Below, in pieces: positions 60,187-64,000 of a DNA stretch of 64,000 nt (the first letter of the stretch is position 1; the number at the start of each line of letters is the position of its first letter). Origin of the DNA: Cichorium intybus (lineage: Eukaryota; Streptophyta; Magnoliopsida; Asterales; Asteraceae); contig CM042010.1 of the NCBI GenBank assembly GCA_023525715.1, positions 60,763,729-60,827,728 on the forward strand, given 5' to 3'. A program made the position numbers and the translations under genes. Below the pieces are notes generated by a model that did no database searches, was not told the DNA's origin, and saw only the letters and a program-made list of their open reading frames with translations.

Positions 60187-61821
60187 TGTAAGACCCTAAT
60201 CCCAAAAAGTTAAATTCCGAGTTTTAAAGAGTTAAAGTGTAAAGCCCGGAATCGAGTATCGAGAGGATGAAAATTAATAAGAAATAAAAAAATGACAAAA
60301 TTGGAAAAAGAAGATTAGCGCCGCTAATCTGGTCAAGATCCGGATCAGTCGCGACAGTCTGAAAAAGATGCTGAGTTTTGGCAGAACTGGTTAGCGCCAC
60401 TAATTGTGTCAGAGCTGGATAAAATCACATTTTCGTGATTTTGAGTCATTTTGGAGTCCATAACTCACTTTGGGTCCGTTTCTCTTCAGTTCTAACCCAT
60501 GGAAACACCATAGAGTACTCTCTCAAGCTTTCTCTTGTGTTCTTGGTTCATGCTATGAGTTTGAAGGATGTTTTGGGAGAAAAGAAGGAGCAAGAATACT
60601 AAGAAGGTTGTTTGGTGAAGGAAATCAAATTTTCTCAATGTTTTAGGACTCTTGTAAGTGTTCTAATCTGTCTTTTTGAGTTATGGTCATAATGAAGTCA
60701 TCAAGCTCTCCATGAGCTCTATAAGACGATGATGGCTCCATTTCTTGGATTGAGGTGGGATCTATGAACTAAGGGGATGCGTTCTTCTCCCTTTAGCTTC
60801 TGAATCCTTGAGAAAAACCTTAGCCTAGTCTTAATGTGGTGTTGGATGAAGTTTTAGTTTGTTAATCGTTAGTTTGGAACTAGATTTGTCACCATGAGCT
60901 TGTTTGGCAATGATTGGTGGATGGAATTCACGTTTTTATGAGTTGATAGACTGTTGGGGACAACCCCTGGAAGTTATAGCTTCTATCTTAATGGATTAAG
61001 CACTTAATGGAGATTTGGGCTGAACAGGGGAGTTAGCGGTGCTAACTTCGCCTATTGAATTTGTTGACTTTGACCGTTGACTTTTTGACTAGTTTGACTT
61101 TTGGTCAAACTTAAGGGTTTTGGATGCCGGTGTATATTGTCGGGATTTGAGGGCACTCGCGTGGAGTTTATCCTTGTTAGGAAGTGCATATTGTCAGGAT
61201 CTGAGGGCACTCGCGTGGAGTGCTGTCTAGCTTAAGGTCGCGAATCAGGTGAGTCTTCTCACTATACTATGGGTGATGTTACATGCGTAGATTGTCTTTA
61301 TTATTTTGTGTAATAATGTGATTATTTGTGCTTTACGTGTTCGCCGACATAAGTTGATGACGATCATTTCTGGCGGATCGGGGCAAGCTTGAGAGCCGAG
61401 GATGGCTCGGGACAAGCCCGAGAGTCACACGATGCTTACCGGCGGATCGGGGCAAGCCCGAGAGCCGAGGACTAATTGGGGCAAACCCGAGAGTCACACG
61501 ATGTTTACCGGCAGACCGGGGCAAGCCCGGGAGCCAACGATATTTTTATGTGATGGATCGCGTGGTATTTTTGGGGAACTCACTAAGCTTTGTTGTTACC
61601 CTTTTACCCTAACTGTTTTTAGGTAAATAATGGCTTAGCTTGGAGCACGGCGCGACTGTACCACATTTGAGGATTTCAACGATTAAGTCTTTAGCTGGAT
61701 AATGTTTGTATGTGTTTAAATACTAAGTTTTAAATTGAATGGTTTTTAGTTGGCAAACCTTTTTATGTATTTAAATCTCTTTTAAAAATGAAAATTTTAT
61801 TACGGAATTTAGGACATTACA
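60187..61821 (+). repeat. 3' LTR of element G
   Basis: 1,635 bp. Compared with the 5' LTR it has an extra 60-bp segment (about 60677-60737), a tandem duplication of about 65 bp around GAGGGCACTCGCGTGGAG (61150-61220), and one more hairpin repeat. It ends in GACATTACA. Confidence 0.9.
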
Positions 61822-61826
61822 CTTAT

Positions 61827-64000
61827 AGCGGGAAGGAGGATTGCGTCGGATGTTATCATTATGTACTCATGACTATGTCTATGTCATTGTCTATTTTGTA
61901 GCATTGGAAGCAAGTAGTTAGCACGGTATCTACCTTTGAGTGGCTAGTGATGACGGTGTTTTCCGATGGAGTGGTGGAGTCTGCGGTGGGCAGCAGGTGG
62001 CGGTTCGAACCCTAAGTGGGGGATAATTGCTAGGTTAAAGCCGAGGAGTTTGGCACTGTGCGATGTCTGTTGGGCTGTAAGAACATGTGAGGATCTTCTG
62101 CATTGAAGAGCGACATGGGTGGGCTTCGTGCCTGTTCTAGAAGGAAGATGGGTCAGTAACGGTAGGAAATTGTAATAAGTTGGGAACGCTCGTGGTGTGT
62201 CTACTAGTTTTCAGTTTTTCCCTTGAGGAGCGAATGAGAATTATTTTGGTTCAGGCATGGTATGGATTCCTTTAACCGAGGTGCCATATTGCCATGCTCT
62301 GCCGTGAAGAGTGCGTGATTCATTGTTTTAATTTCAAAGGAAGTGAGAAGTCAAACACCGGTGTGGTTTTGGGAGTGGTATTAGCTCCAGTGTTGTCGTT
62401 TGAGGATTATCGTTGGGTGCAAAATTTAGGATGAGGCCTCGAGGGCCAGTGGCGAGATCCGGAGGTTTTCCATGCAATGTCAGGGACAAGGCCTGATATC
62501 CTTCCGATTTGGTACCATTTACTTTTCCTTTGTATTCTATGCTCCGTTTGGGTGTTGTGTTTGGGGTCAGTACGTCGATGTCATCGTTGTTAAGTGGGGG
62601 TAATTGACTTCTCCTTTTCGCTTGTAAGGATAATGGCTTTGGTGCGGTCTTAGTACGTTGGATCATTCGTTCGATTGTATGTGTTTTGGGTTTGCTCAGT
62701 ATCGCTTTGGGCTACGGTTGGAATTTTCAAATCTGTTGTGTCGCTTGAAGGATAATGGCCTTAGTGCCACTTTGAGGATGTGGGATCATTAGATAAGAGT
62801 TAAGGTTCCTAGATTATACTGGTTAGGACGTTGAGGTTGTCGATAACAAGATGGGGTGGAGGACGAGATGAGATTTCCGGTGGGTTTCTTCCTGTTCGTG
62901 TTGAGTGCTCCATATAAGGAAAGATGGTGGCTAGTTGTTTCGGCTCCGGTTTGGGCCATGATCGTCGGGGTATGGAGGGGTGCCTCTTAGGGAAGCAAGG
63001 TTATGTATGCAGAGGATGGGTTGGCTTAAAGCAGGCTTCTGACAAAAGATTGGTTTTTGTCGTGATAGGGAATTATGGCCGTTAGGACGGTACACTATTC
63101 AAGTGGAGCTGGTATGGGAGTCGACATGCTGACTGATTGGTTGGTGGAGCGTGGTCAAGGTTCTTGTTCGAGTGTAACTTTGGGTTGTCTTCTTTTTTGT
63201 GGAGTGGGCAGGTAGTTTACTCTAAGGTAGGACGTAGGGTATTCGGTACGGTAAGGCATGTGTGGCCTTGGGATTGACTGTTAGACTATGCACAGGACTG
63301 AAAGAACTTGGGTTTTCTAAAACCCAGGAGGTTTGGATCGAACTAACGCCGTAAGGCAGGTGGGAGACTGTGTGTAGTGGCCTTGTGTTAGGGGATGGGG
63401 TGAGGGATGGGGTGATAGATCGGGGAAAAGCCTCGAGTTCAGTTGTAAGCCGGACGGAACGGGGAACCCGATAATCATTAAAGCAGAACAGGGAAAAGCC
63501 TAAGAGTTCAGTTGTAAGTTGAATGGAACGGGGAACTTGTGAAGTATTAAACGACGGACGGATCAGGGAGGAGCCTGAGAGTCCTTAGGTACTAGTAGGG
63601 CGGGAATAATCTGATGGCATGTACATGCATTATGTGTTGTGTTTTGGCCCCGATTGTATGGCTCCTGTTTGGATATGCCGCTTATGGGTAAGGAGGTCTA
63701 TTATGAAATTGTGTGGATGGCTCATCTGGAGTTACACCTTCATGTCCCCTGTCGAGGTGTTGCAGGTCGGACGAGGCAGCCGTAGGGCTCAGTAGGGATT
63801 TTCAGACTAGTTCGGGGGATTCTAGGGATTCGGGGGAATATATCATTGTTACTCAGTTGTGTTTTGAAAAATGGTTGTTGGGCGTGCGACTCAGTATCAG
63901 ATATTTGTTGGCTAAAGGAGTTGTCGGTAAGCTGGACGAGTCTGTTTCCTAGGATTATCTGGTTCATTTAATGAGTCTTCTAATACCTTAGTAATTAGGG
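61827..64000. other. Interior of element D, no gene supported
   Basis: Resumes element D after the insertion of G. It parallels G at 50100-50330 (GTTCGAACCCTAAGTGGGGG at 61991). Repeated GGGAAAAGCCT...GAACGGGGAAC units occur at 63420-63560. No open frame with a recognisable domain was found on either strand. Confidence 0.6.

Larger units (their letters stand above)
46731..61821 (+). mobile_element. Ty3/gypsy element G (related to D)
   Basis: 15.1 kb including copia B, flanked by the perfect duplication CTTAT (46726-46730, 61822-61826). LTRs are 46731-48343 (1,613 bp) and 60187-61821 (1,635 bp), TGTAAGACCC to TTACA. The purine tract AAGTGGGGGAGAC is at 60174-60186, after TTTCGGGGATGAAATCTCGT, typical of Tekay/Del chromoviruses. 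The primer-binding site, TTGGTATCAGTGA (48346), is degenerate. The interior has only a gag start (49365-49800), with no protease, RT or integrase. It inserted in element D of the same family. Confidence 0.9.

Overview
This window is plant nuclear DNA, almost certainly from a eudicot with a large, transposon-rich genome. It has a spliced mitochondrial-type plant enzyme gene, many LTR retrotransposons with plant-type primer-binding sites, and MULE, hAT and PIF/Harbinger-like elements. The repeat types would fit Asteraceae, but that is only an impression. I see no sign of bacterial, organellar or viral DNA.

There is one convincing host gene. It is a seven-exon D-cysteine desulfhydrase 2 (DCD2-like, PLP-dependent) at 14752-20263 on the + strand. 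Its splice junctions all obey GT-AG, the phases close, and the product is 423 aa. A MULE-type non-autonomous element (13243-14630, 9-bp target duplication) ends only about 120 bp upstream of its ATG. Intron 3 is swollen by about 3.3 kb of Ty3/gypsy remnant whose two LTR copies face opposite ways.

Left flank (1-13242): a solo gypsy LTR (212-1855), a Tourist-like MITE (3333-3766), and a recent minus-strand LTR retrotransposon F (3893-11297, TSD CATAC) with no pol and with another solo LTR inserted in it (7324-8788). A truncated gypsy LTR and a minus-strand copia RT relic follow. Middle (20264-24853): a hAT-like element with internal 72-bp repeats (20566-21134), a CA/GA microsatellite, and a decayed MuDR transposase on the minus strand.

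The right 39 kb is one nested stack. Gypsy D (from 24854, running off the window) was invaded by an Athila-like gypsy C (27221-46533) and by a related gypsy G (46731-61821). C was invaded by a hAT-like element (28406-28896) in gag and by copia-type element A (32945-44702) in its extra 3' ORF. A was invaded by gypsy E (36773-41520, 3' truncated). G was invaded by copia B (50340-58010), the only element with a near-complete gag-pol, although it is mutated. Most boundaries are fixed by target-site duplications: CTCAT for A, GGGTT for B, CTTAT for G, GACCC/GATCC for C.

The most interesting signal is in the related copia-type elements A, B and F. Eight copies of a conserved core (GGAGC-RY-GTGTGG-NTNA-CCGGCAC, with small variants) sit inside stems whose arms differ from copy to copy but stay complementary. 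Two copies lie just upstream of gag in A and in B, and two lie in the pol-less 3' half of A and of F. The paired changes point to a structured RNA element under selection. I do not recognise it as any named ribozyme or packaging signal.
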